Shown here: piece after piece, positions 17,100 to 24,511 of the stretch
Layout: each line of letters begins with the position of its first letter
Position numbering within the stretch: the stretch's first letter is position 1
Source of the DNA: Acidimicrobiales bacterium
Lineage (GTDB): Bacteria; Actinomycetota; Acidimicrobiia; Acidimicrobiales; RAAP-2
Direction: 5' to 3'
DNA: 42,640 bases
Assembly: GCA_030039755.1 (NCBI GenBank)
Contig: JASHUY010000122.1
Coordinates: forward strand, 1-42,640
Notes under the pieces: model-generated
Seen by the model: the letters and a program-made list of their open reading frames with translations, nothing else
Told to the model about the DNA's origin: nothing
Database searches by the model: none
Made by a program: the position numbers and the translations under genes

Positions 17100-18159
17100 C
17101 GGCTGCCTCCCTCTCTTCGACCGGCGGCGGCCCCTGCGTGAGGATGCAGGCCACGCGGTGTCCCGCCGCACGGCTCGCGCGCGGCGGTGCGAGCGCGGGG
17201 TCCACGACCGTGCACTCTGCGGTGGCGACCGGGCAGCGGGGGTGGAACCTGCAGCCCGCGGGGACGTTCGCCGGATTGGGCGTCTCGCCCTCGAGGACGC
17301 GCGGGACGAAACGGTCCCGGGGGTCGCTCTTCGGGACGACCGAGAGGAGGGCCTGGGTGTAGGGGTGCTGGGGGTTGCGCAAGACGTCCGCGGTCGGCCC
17401 CTCTTCCACGATCCTCCCGAGGTACATGACCGCGATCCGGTCGGCGTAGTGGGCGGCCGTCGACAGGTCGTGCGTCACGAGCACCACGGCCATCGCGCGC
17501 TCGCGCCGCAGGCCGTCGATGAGGCTCAGCACCCCCGCGCGGATCGAGACGTCGAGCATCGAGACCGGCTCGTCGGCCAACAAGAGGCGCGGGTTCAAGA
17601 TGAGCGCGGCGGCGATCGCCACGCGCTGACGCTGCCCGCCGGAGAGCTCGTGCGGGAACCGGTCGACGAAGAGCTCCGCAGGAGTGAGGCCGACGCGCTC
17701 GAGCGCCTCGGACGCCAGGCGCCGGCGCTCGCTGCGTGACGCCACCAGCTTGTGGACCTGCAGCGGCTCCTCGACGGCCTTGCGGATCCGAAGGCGAGGG
17801 TTCAGCGACTCGTAGGGATCCTGGAAGATCATCTGCGTGATGCGCCGGACGGCGCGGAGGCGGCGCCCCGAGAGCCGCGTGACGTCGCGCCCGTCGACGA
17901 CCACCCGGCCCGACGTCGCAGGGAACCCCCCGACGACCGTCTGGATCGTGGACGTCTTGCCGCAGCCCGTCTCGCCGACGAGGGCGAGGATCTCGCCCTC
18001 GTGCACCTCGAACGAGACGCCGTCGACCGCGCGCACGACGCGGCGGGGACGCCGCCGTGCCCAGTCGACGAGGTTGCGGCGCGCCGGGTAGTACGTCCTG
18101 AGCTCGTCGAGGCGGAGGATCGGCCCGCTCATCCCGCTCATCCCGCTCCTCCCGCTCAT
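17083..18159 (-). CDS. Peptide-type ABC importer ATPase 2 (DppF/OppF-like)
   Basis: A 358-residue ATPase that powers the importer. It carries Walker A (GETGCGKTS), Q-loop (QMIFQDPYESLNPR), ABC signature (LSGGQRQRVAIAAAL), Walker B (LLLADEPVSMLD) and the H-switch (VLVTHDL). The C-terminal oligopeptide-transporter extension includes RFHPRCPVATAEC; the cysteines in this element often bind an Fe-S cluster in the family. The first ATG (18159) overlaps the upstream gene's stop and follows GGGAGGAG. The opening codons are built from a 9-base tandem repeat giving three alternative in-frame ATGs. A QDPYESLNPR Q-loop is typical of the OppF/DppF subunit. Confidence 0.93.
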   Translation of the reverse strand: MSGRSGMSGMSGPILRLDELRTYYPARRNLVDWARRRPRRVVRAVDGVSFEVHEGEILALVGETGCGKTSTIQTVVGGFPATSGRVVVDGRDVTRLSGRRLRAVRRITQMIFQDPYESLNPRLRIRKAVEEPLQVHKLVASRSERRRLASEALERVGLTPAELFVDRFPHELSGGQRQRVAIAAALILNPRLLLADEPVSMLDVSIRAGVLSLIDGLRRERAMAVVLVTHDLSTAAHYADRIAVMYLGRIVEEGPTADVLRNPQHPYTQALLSVVPKSDPRDRFVPRVLEGETPNPANVPAGCRFHPRCPVATAECTVVDPALAPPRASRAAGHRVACILTQGPPPVEEREAAGANNA

Positions 18160-18168
18160 CCCGCTCCT
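18124..18168 (-). repeat. Five-copy 9-base repeat at a gene junction
   Basis: On the coding (minus) strand, units of GGGATGAGC or GGGAGGAGC alternate over five copies. They multiply both the Shine-Dalgarno-like GGAGG and the ATG at the junction of the two ATPase genes. In the protein this gives MSGRSGMSGMSG. Confidence 0.9.
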
Positions 18169-19163
18169 CCCGCCGGCTGGCCCGCGTCGGGGACCGAGAG
18201 GACCCCGGTGGCCGGGTCGTTCAGGTGGCAGGCCGCCTCGTGCCCCCTCGCGACCTCGGCGAGCGCGGGGTGGTCCGTGGCGCAGCGCACCACGGCGGAG
18301 TCGCAGCGCGGGCGGAACGCGCACCCGACGATGGGCTGGTCGAGCCTGGGCGGGGAACCGGGGATGGAGGTGACGTCCTTCCCGCCGAGCAGCTCGGGGG
18401 TGGCGGCGAAGAGCATCCGCGTGTAGGGATGCCTCGACTCGTGGTAGAGGGCGTCGACTGCGGCCACCTCCGCGATCTCCCCGCCGTACATGACCGCCGC
18501 ACGGTCGCAGATGTGCGCGACGAGCGGGAGGTCGTGGGTCACCAGCACGACGGTGAGGTGCAGCTCCCTGGCGAGGCGTTGCAGGAGCTCCAGGATCTGC
18601 GCCTGGACCATGACGTCGAGCGCGGTGGTCGGCTCGTCGGCGAGCAGCAGCTTCGGCTCGCAGGAGAGCGCCATCGCGATGGCGGCCCGCTGCCGCATGC
18701 CGCCCGAGAACTGGTGGGGGTATCGCCGGGCGGCCGCGGCGGGAATGCCCACGAGCTCGAGCAGCTCGCCCGCCCTGGCGCGGGCCGCCCGGCGGCTCGC
18801 GACGCCGTGGATCTCCATCGGCTCGGCGATCTGCCAGCCGATCGTCTTCACCGGGCTGAACGCGTTCATCGAGCCCTGGAACACCATCGCGGTCTCCGTC
18901 CAGCGGTGGGCGCGGGCGCCCTTCTCACCACCGGAGAGCACGTCGGCGCCGTCGACCCGGACGGACCCGGCGACCGAGGCCGACGACGGCAAGAGCCCCA
19001 TGAGGGCGAGGACCGTGGTCGTCTTGCCGCAGCCGGACTCCCCGATGAGGCCGAAGAGCTCGCCGCGCTCGACGTCGAGGCCGACGCCCTTCACCGCGTG
19101 AAGCTCGCGGCCCGACGGCAGCGCGAACCACACGTGGAGATCTCGGACTTCGAGGAGGGCCAC
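18156..19163 (-). CDS. Peptide-type ABC importer ATPase 1 (DppD/OppD-like)
   Basis: A 335-residue ATPase with Walker A (GESGCGKTT), Q-loop (AMVFQGSMNAFSP), signature (FSGGMRQRAAIAMAL), Walker B (LLLADEPTTALD) and H-loop (VLVTHDL). The typical OppD/DppD C-terminal domain follows (HPYTRMLFAATPEL, then CAFRPRCDSA with conserved cysteines). A QGSMNAFSP Q-loop and DEPTTALD mark it as the D-type subunit, pairing with the F-type ATPase downstream. The GTG start lies four bases after the stop of the second permease gene, and its stop overlaps the next start. Confidence 0.93.
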   Translation of the reverse strand: MALLEVRDLHVWFALPSGRELHAVKGVGLDVERGELFGLIGESGCGKTTTVLALMGLLPSSASVAGSVRVDGADVLSGGEKGARAHRWTETAMVFQGSMNAFSPVKTIGWQIAEPMEIHGVASRRAARARAGELLELVGIPAAAARRYPHQFSGGMRQRAAIAMALSCEPKLLLADEPTTALDVMVQAQILELLQRLARELHLTVVLVTHDLPLVAHICDRAAVMYGGEIAEVAAVDALYHESRHPYTRMLFAATPELLGGKDVTSIPGSPPRLDQPIVGCAFRPRCDSAVVRCATDHPALAEVARGHEAACHLNDPATGVLSVPDAGQPAGGAG

Positions 19164-19166
19164 GGT

Positions 19167-20159
19167 TCAGATCGCCTCGCTGCCACGGCCGACCAGTGGC
19201 CGGAAGGACCAGAAGCGGGCGGAGAAGTGCGCGACCTTGAGCCGCGGGTTCAGCTCGTCCTCGATCGACTGGCCGACGAGGTACGCGCCGATGACGACGA
19301 GCGCGACGCAGATCCCCGGCGGCACGATCGCCCACCAGGCGCCGACGCTGATCGCCGTTCGCAAGAAGGCGTCCTCGATGATCGTTCCCCAGGACGTCGC
19401 AGTCGGGTCACCGAGACCGAGGAACGCGAGCGCCGTCTCGTAGAAGATGGCGAGCGCCAGCGCGACGACGCTGTTCGCCACGAGCAGCGGCGCCACGTTC
19501 GGGACGATGTGGCGGAAGATCACCCGGGTGTTCCCCATCCCGAGCGTCCTCGCCCGCCGCACGAAGGTCCGCTCGCGCAGGCTCTTCACCTGGGCTCTGA
19601 TCACGCGGGCGGTGGACGTCCAGAGGAGCACGCTGATCGCGACGATGAGGTGGAGCAGGCTCGGACCCCAGACCGCGGCGATCACGATCATGACCGGCAC
19701 GGTGGGAAGGACGATGAAGAAGTCCGTCACCCGCATGAGCACGGTGTCGACGACGCCCCCGAAGTAACCGGAGAGGACGCCGATCAGGAGCCCGGGGACC
19801 GCCGCGATCGCGGCACACGAGAAGCCGACGAGCATCGAGATCCTCCCCCCTGCCATGAGGAGGCTCACCATGTCGATCCCGCCGTCGTTCGTCCCGAGGA
19901 GGTGGTGCAGCGACGGGGGGGCGAAGACGGCTCCGCTGGCTGCCGTGGTGCTGTAGGGGGCGAACCAGGGCGCACCGATCGCGAGGACGGTGAACGCGAG
20001 CAGGATGACCGCGCCGACCACCCCCGCCCGATGCCCGCGCAGGATGACGCGGAGCCTGGCGCCGGCGGACGCGCCGGTTCCGGACGCGCCGGTTCCGGTG
20101 TCGCCACCGGTGCGGGCGTCGCTGTCGGCGTCGGCGTCCAGGGCGGCGACCGGGAGCAT
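19167..20159 (-). CDS. Peptide-type ABC importer permease (DppC-like)
   Basis: A 330-residue membrane protein with about six helices. The N-terminal OppC-type signature region includes HHLLGTNDGGIDMVSLLMAGGRISM. The cytoplasmic EAA loop is RARTLGMGNTRVIFRHIVPNVAP, which docks the ATPases. The first 35 residues are low-complexity Asp/Gly/Ala/Thr and contain a 15-base tandem duplication (20067-20096) giving GTGASGTGAS. Its ATG shares one base with the upstream permease's stop (TGATG). Confidence 0.93.
   Translation of the reverse strand: MLPVAALDADADSDARTGGDTGTGASGTGASAGARLRVILRGHRAGVVGAVILLAFTVLAIGAPWFAPYSTTAASGAVFAPPSLHHLLGTNDGGIDMVSLLMAGGRISMLVGFSCAAIAAVPGLLIGVLSGYFGGVVDTVLMRVTDFFIVLPTVPVMIVIAAVWGPSLLHLIVAISVLLWTSTARVIRAQVKSLRERTFVRRARTLGMGNTRVIFRHIVPNVAPLLVANSVVALALAIFYETALAFLGLGDPTATSWGTIIEDAFLRTAISVGAWWAIVPPGICVALVVIGAYLVGQSIEDELNPRLKVAHFSARFWSFRPLVGRGSEAI
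20067..20096 (-). repeat. 15-base tandem duplication in the dppC-like N-terminus
   Basis: GGACGCGCCGGTTCC (plus-strand reading) is present twice without interruption, adding five residues to a low-complexity N-terminal tail. It is one of three such duplications near starts in this cluster. Confidence 0.9.
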
Positions 20160-21127
20160 CAGCCGGACACCCGTGGGTCGAGCCTCGCGTAGAGGAGGTC
20201 GGCGAGGAGGTTGAACACCACGACCGAGATCGTGAGCAGGAGGAACGCCCCCTGCAGCATCGGGTAGTCCCGCTGGAGCACCGCCTGGTACACGGCGAGC
20301 CCGATGCCGGGCCAGGTGAACACCGTCTCGACCAGCAACGCGCCGCCCACGATGTAGCCGAACGAGAGGCCCATCAGCGTCACGATCGGCAGCATCGCGT
20401 TGCGCAGGACGTGCCGGGTCAGCAATCGCCGGGTGCGCACGCCCTTGGCACGTGCCGTGAGGACGTAGTCCTCCCCCAGGGTCTCGAGGACGGCGGAACG
20501 CACGACCAGGGTGTACTGGCCGTAGAGGGTGAGCGCGATGGTGAGCGACGGCAGGATCATGTGCTGGAGCTCGTCCCCCGCCTGCTGCCAGAAAGAGCCC
20601 CCGATCTGGAACGGTGTGGTCATCCCGGTCGTCGGCAGGTAGCTGCCGAAGAGCACGATGAGCATCAGTCCGAGCCACTGGGTCGGGAACGAGTAGAACG
20701 CGATCGCCGAGTTCGTGAGCAGGTAGTCGGCGGGGGTCCGTCGCCGCCACGCCGAGACGAGCCCCGAGGTGATCCCGGCGATGACGGCCACCACCGTTCC
20801 GAGCGCCACCATCGGCACGGTGTTCGCGACATCCGTCCGGAGGTTGTCCCAGACCGGCTGCTGGTTCACGTAGGACACGCCGAGATTGCCGTGGAACAGC
20901 TGGTCGAGGTACGCGAGGTACTGGTCCCACTTGGAGCTCGCGAGCCCGAATTCGCGTGCGAGGGCCTCGCGCAGCGCAGGGCTGGCGTTCGGCACGCGCG
21001 AGAGGTCGGTGACCGCGCTCCCGGGCAGCAACCTGAACAGGACGAAGTTGAAGGTGAGGACGATGAAGATCGTGACCAGCGCGAAAGCGACCCGCTTGAC
21101 CACGTAGTCCAACGTGCCGCTTCTCAA
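20159..21127 (-). CDS. Peptide-type ABC importer permease (DppB-like)
   Basis: A 322-residue permease with six helices. It begins in the OppB manner (YVVKRVAFALVTIFIVLTFNFVLFRLLPG), includes the periplasmic loop between helices 1 and 2 with DQYLAYLDQLFHGNLGVSY, and has the EAA motif TARAKGVRTRRLLTRHVLRNAMLP. It forms the channel together with the DppC-like protein. A 48-base gap filled by a hairpin separates it from the binding-protein gene. Confidence 0.93.
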   Translation of the reverse strand: MRSGTLDYVVKRVAFALVTIFIVLTFNFVLFRLLPGSAVTDLSRVPNASPALREALAREFGLASSKWDQYLAYLDQLFHGNLGVSYVNQQPVWDNLRTDVANTVPMVALGTVVAVIAGITSGLVSAWRRRTPADYLLTNSAIAFYSFPTQWLGLMLIVLFGSYLPTTGMTTPFQIGGSFWQQAGDELQHMILPSLTIALTLYGQYTLVVRSAVLETLGEDYVLTARAKGVRTRRLLTRHVLRNAMLPIVTLMGLSFGYIVGGALLVETVFTWPGIGLAVYQAVLQRDYPMLQGAFLLLTISVVVFNLLADLLYARLDPRVSG

Positions 21128-21129
21128 GG

Positions 21130-21169
21130 GACGGCCTCCCGGGCTGCGGAGGCGGTTGCGGAGGCCGTC
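21130..21169 (-). promoter_or_regulatory. Intercistronic hairpin between binding-protein and permease genes
   Basis: GACGGCCTCC (21130-21139) and GGAGGCCGTC (21160-21169) form a perfect 10-base-pair stem that fills the gap between the two genes. Such hairpins commonly stabilise the upstream mRNA or attenuate read-through, so more binding protein than permease is made. No T-tract follows. Confidence 0.6.
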
Positions 21170-21175
21170 ATCGGG

Positions 21176-22822
21176 TCAAGCGTGGTGCACGTGGGTGATC
21201 CCGAACGTCGTCAGGGGCGAGAACAGTCCGTTCGGCGTCTCGCCGAACCCGGTCCACTGCTTGTTCCACACGTCGTTCACGTTCTCGTAGACCAAGATGT
21301 ATGTGACGGGTGTCTTCGCGAGCATCGCCTCCATCTGGAACACGATGGCGCGCCGCTTCGCGGATGTCAGCGCCGTCGCCTGCTCGTTGAACAGCTTTGT
21401 GTACTCCGTCGTGCAGTAGGCGGTCTCGCTCCAGCCCCCGAACTGCTTGCAGCTGAACGTGTTCAGCATGAAGGTCGGGTCGGCCGAGGGCGGCGTCCAA
21501 CCCCACATGGCGAGGTTGAACTTGTTGCTCGGCGCCAGCTCGAGTGTGGCGGCCGTGGCGTCGTCCGTGACCTTCACGGTCAGCTGCACGCCGATCTTCG
21601 CGAAGTCGGACTGGATGATGTCGAAGGCACGCGTCCTCGGCCCGAGCTCGTCCGTGGCGAGGATCACTGTGTAGGACATCGGGTGACCATCGGCCATCCG
21701 GACGCCGTTCGAACCCATCTTGTAGCCGGCCCGGTCGAGGAGTGCGTTCGCTTTCGCGAGGTCGAACGACGGGGGCTTCACCGCCGGGTCGTGCCAGTAC
21801 GTGTCGGCAAGCGGGATCGGTGTCATCGCCGGCTCCGCGTCGCCGTCGAAGGCGATCTTGGCGATGGCGGCACGGTCGATCGCGTCGTTGAACGCCTGGT
21901 GCACGAGAGGGTTGAGGAGCTCACGGTCGGAGGTCTTCTTCGCGTAGTCGTTCAGGAAGAAATCGCTCTCGTTGAACGCGGGCTTCGTGTCGACCATCAG
22001 GCTCTTGTCCGCCTTCAGGTTCCCGATCGCGCTCGGTGGGGCGTTGAGGATCACGTCCACCTTTCCCTGCTTGACGGCCGAGACCATCGCTGTGGCGCTC
22101 GAGAAGTACTCGAGCCCGAACCCGCTGATCGTCGGCTTGGGGCCGTAGTAATCCGGGTTCCGCTCGAAGAGGCTGACACCGTTGACCGAGTAGGAGATGC
22201 AGATGAACGGGCCCCCGTCCACGTCGGGGTGGCCTGTAGACGGCGAGTTGGAGAAGGTGCGGAGGTTCGCACCGTCCTTCCCCGTCGCGTACTTCTGCCA
22301 GACGTGCTCGGGCAGGATCGGCATCTGCGCCAGGTTGGCGAGGAGCGCCGCCTCGGGACTCGACAGGTGGATGACGACCGTCGTCGGGGACGAGACGGTG
22401 GCGGACTTGACCCCCTGCAGGTAGGTGGCCATCTGCGCGCCGCCGCCCGTCGCGTACTTGAGCACCGTGTTGATCGTCCAGGCCACGTCGGTCGCGGTGA
22501 GCGGCTTGCCGTCCGACCACTTCGCGTCCGGATGGAGGTCGAAGGTCCAGTTGAGCCCGCTCGCGTCGTGTGACCACCGGGTGGCGAAGTTCCCCACGAT
22601 GCCGAGGCTCGTGCTGTACTGCACGAGGGAAGGGTACGTGTACTTGAACACCGCGAGCGAGGTGCTCTCTACCGCGACGAACGGGTTCAGAGAGTCCACC
22701 TGGTACCCGGTGCCGATCGAGAGCAGTGTCGCGCTGGAAGCGCCCGTGGACGCTGCGGGCGTCGCGACCAACGCCGACATTGCGACAAGCCCGGCAACGA
22801 CTGCGCTACGCCAGAGTCTCAT
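21176..22822 (-). CDS. Extracellular solute-binding protein, family 5 (peptide/nickel/opine type)
   Basis: A 548-residue substrate-binding protein. A Sec-type signal peptide (RLWRSAVVAGLVAMSALVATPAAS) has no lipobox cysteine, unusual for a Gram-positive binding protein, so it may be released or held otherwise. Family-5 landmarks are VDSLNPFVAVES, FDLHPDAKWSDGKPLTATDVAWT, the ERNPDYYG segment and the DRAAIAKIAFDGDAEPAMTPIP region. The ligand is unknown: this family imports peptides but also nickel chelates, opines and sugars. It heads the importer operon and has a GGGGGGAGGA stretch upstream. The operon's last gene is the dimethylformamidase-like protein, suggesting an amide-containing ligand. 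Confidence 0.92.
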   Translation of the reverse strand: MRLWRSAVVAGLVAMSALVATPAASTGASSATLLSIGTGYQVDSLNPFVAVESTSLAVFKYTYPSLVQYSTSLGIVGNFATRWSHDASGLNWTFDLHPDAKWSDGKPLTATDVAWTINTVLKYATGGGAQMATYLQGVKSATVSSPTTVVIHLSSPEAALLANLAQMPILPEHVWQKYATGKDGANLRTFSNSPSTGHPDVDGGPFICISYSVNGVSLFERNPDYYGPKPTISGFGLEYFSSATAMVSAVKQGKVDVILNAPPSAIGNLKADKSLMVDTKPAFNESDFFLNDYAKKTSDRELLNPLVHQAFNDAIDRAAIAKIAFDGDAEPAMTPIPLADTYWHDPAVKPPSFDLAKANALLDRAGYKMGSNGVRMADGHPMSYTVILATDELGPRTRAFDIIQSDFAKIGVQLTVKVTDDATAATLELAPSNKFNLAMWGWTPPSADPTFMLNTFSCKQFGGWSETAYCTTEYTKLFNEQATALTSAKRRAIVFQMEAMLAKTPVTYILVYENVNDVWNKQWTGFGETPNGLFSPLTTFGITHVHHA

Positions 22823-22853
22823 GGCTTACTCGTCCTCCCCCCTCGGGACAACC

Positions 22854-22878
22854 CCACGACGCTCGCTTGGCGTCGTGG
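22854..22878 (-). promoter_or_regulatory. Perfect 9-base-pair leader hairpin of the importer operon
   Basis: CCACGACGC, a 7-base loop, then GCGTCGTGG lies 31 bases upstream of the binding-protein start and before its Shine-Dalgarno. As RNA it could stabilise the leader or act as an attenuator; as DNA it could be an operator. Neither role can be decided from sequence. Confidence 0.5.
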
Positions 22879-22946
22879 AACGGTTCGCGTGGCCTCGCAC
22901 ACTCCTCCCACCTGCGGACGCCGCCCGCGGATGGCGCGTACGCTAT

Positions 22947-22960
22947 CGGTCGATCGAGCG
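22947..22960. promoter_or_regulatory. Palindromic operator candidate upstream of the importer operon
   Basis: CGGTCGATCGAGCG is symmetric except for one base pair. It sits in the 244-base gap between the divergent importer operon and tetR, about 125 bases ahead of the binding-protein start. It shares the GGTCGA/TCGATCG core with the sites at 12805-12826 and 23038-23055. Confidence 0.45.
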
Positions 22961-23037
22961 AGGGTCAAGGCTCAGTGGACAGGCGATCCTCTGAACTGGG
23001 TCGGCATGCCGACGCTGAGCCGGCACAATGCCGACGA

Positions 23038-23055
23038 AGCGATCAATCGATCGCT
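23038..23055. promoter_or_regulatory. Palindromic operator candidate over the tetR promoter
   Basis: AGCGATC-AATC-GATCGCT is a near-perfect palindrome ending where a -10-like TACACT (23055-23060) begins. With the tetR ATG at 23067, transcription would start at or very near the start codon, suggesting a leaderless message. A repressor bound here would cover the core promoter, consistent with autoregulation. Confidence 0.5.
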
Positions 23056-23066
23056 ACACTGCGCGC

Positions 23067-23702
23067 ATGGCGACACGCGAGCCCGAGGTCAGCTCCACCG
23101 CGGAGCGGGTCGAGCAGGCCGCGCTCCGCCTGTTCGCGATCAGGGGCTTCGAAGGGACGGGGATCCGGTCCATCGCCGACGAGGCGGGGATCACGCTCGG
23201 GTCCCTCTACCACTACATCGGCACGAAGGAAGACCTCCTCGACCGGCTTATGCACAAGAGCATGCTCGGGCTGCTCGGTCCGGGGCGCGAGATCGTCGAG
23301 ACCGTGGGTGACCCGCGCGAGCGCATCATGAAGCTCGTCGACCTGCACGTGCGCCGGCACGCCGAGGACAACCTCCTCTCGATCGTCGGCGACGCGGAGA
23401 TCCGGTCCCTCACGCCCGCGCGGCGGCGGAAGGCGGTCGCGTTGCGCGACTCGTACGAGAGCCTTTGGGAGGAGACGATCGAGGCGGGAGCGCGCAGCGG
23501 GGACTTCCGGGTTCCTGACGTGAAGCTCGCGACCTTCGCGCTGATCGAGATGTGCAGCGGGGTCGCCTACTGGTACTCCCCGAATGGAAGGCTCTCGCTC
23601 GACGCCATCAGCAAGGCGTTCGTCGAGATGACGCTCAGCCTCCTCGGCGTCGAGCCGGCCGGCCGCCCGGCGACTCGTGCACGGCGCGCGGCGCGGCGGT
23701 GA
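23067..23702 (+). CDS. TetR/AcrR-family repressor of the catabolic cluster
   Basis: A 211-residue regulator. The N-terminal DNA-binding domain reads VEQAALRLFAIRGFEGTGIRSI, then ADEAGITLGSLYHYIGTKEDLLDRLM (helix-turn-helix with the SLYHYIGTKEDLL recognition end). The C-terminal part, with LATFALIEMCSGVAYWYSPNGRLS, matches TetR_C domains common in regulators of acyl-CoA or fatty-acid catabolism. It is divergent from the importer operon and coupled by GTGA to an enoyl-CoA hydratase gene, so it most likely senses an acyl-CoA or the imported substrate. I chose the ATG at 23067 because a palindrome and -10 element lie directly upstream. Confidence 0.9.
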   Translation: MATREPEVSSTAERVEQAALRLFAIRGFEGTGIRSIADEAGITLGSLYHYIGTKEDLLDRLMHKSMLGLLGPGREIVETVGDPRERIMKLVDLHVRRHAEDNLLSIVGDAEIRSLTPARRRKAVALRDSYESLWEETIEAGARSGDFRVPDVKLATFALIEMCSGVAYWYSPNGRLSLDAISKAFVEMTLSLLGVEPAGRPATRARRAARR

Positions 23703-24511
23703 CGGTGGACGGGAAGGTGGACGGGCACGACAAGGCCGCGGCCGCAGTCCGCTACGAGCAGGTCGACGACGTCGCGGTCGTGAAGCTGAACCGCCCGGCC
23801 CGGCTCAACGCGGTGAACGACGCGCTCGTGGACGGCCTGTGCGACGCGTTGGCGAGGGCGCGTGACGATGCGCCCGGCGCCGTCGTGCTCACCGGGGAGG
23901 GCCGTGCATTCTGCGCGGGGCACGACTTGAAGGAGCCGCAGGGCGAGGAGGTGGGCGCCGGGCTCGTGGTGAGGCTCGAGCGGCTCGCCGACGTCACGCG
24001 GCGGCTCCGCCAGCTCCCCGTGCCCGTCATTGCGGCCGTGAAGGGGTACGCGCTCGGCGCGGGCTGCGAGTTCGCCATCTGCTGCGACCTCGTGGTCGCG
24101 GAGCCCGGCGCCGTCTTCGGCTTTCCCGAGGTCGAGGTGGGCCTCGGGGTGACGGGGGGCGTCACGCACCTCCTCCCGCTCGTCGTCGGACCGGTGAAGG
24201 CCAACGAGCTGGTGCTCCTCGGCACCCGGATCACCGCGGGGGAGGCGGCGTCGCTCGGGCTCGTGAACGCGGTGGCCGACGATCCACTCGCGCTGGCCAT
24301 GGAGTGGGGGAGGCGGCTCGCCGCCAGACCGCGGCTCGCGCTCGCGATGGCCAAGTCGTGTCTCGTCGCAGGCACCGCCGGACTTCTCGAGCACGCGTTC
24401 GCCCTCGAGACCGCGGCGTCGATGGCGCTGCACGACACGCCCGAGGCGCTGGCGGCGGCGGACGCCTTCCGGGCACGTCGCGACGACGGAGCCCGGCACG
24501 CCTCACGATGA
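23699..24511 (+). CDS. Enoyl-CoA hydratase/isomerase-family protein
   Basis: A 270-residue crotonase-fold enzyme. The oxyanion-hole segments AFCAGHDLKE and GYALGAGCEFA are present, and both glutamates used by true hydratases are kept: E124 in GAGCEFAICCD and E144 in GFPEVEVGLG. Hydration of a 2-enoyl-CoA is therefore plausible, though some family members with both residues do other CoA chemistry. It starts with GTG overlapping the tetR stop and ends overlapping the amidohydrolase ATG. It would act on a CoA ester produced after amide cleavage and activation. Confidence 0.9.
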   Translation: MTVDGKVDGHDKAAAAVRYEQVDDVAVVKLNRPARLNAVNDALVDGLCDALARARDDAPGAVVLTGEGRAFCAGHDLKEPQGEEVGAGLVVRLERLADVTRRLRQLPVPVIAAVKGYALGAGCEFAICCDLVVAEPGAVFGFPEVEVGLGVTGGVTHLLPLVVGPVKANELVLLGTRITAGEAASLGLVNAVADDPLALAMEWGRRLAARPRLALAMAKSCLVAGTAGLLEHAFALETAASMALHDTPEALAAADAFRARRDDGARHASR

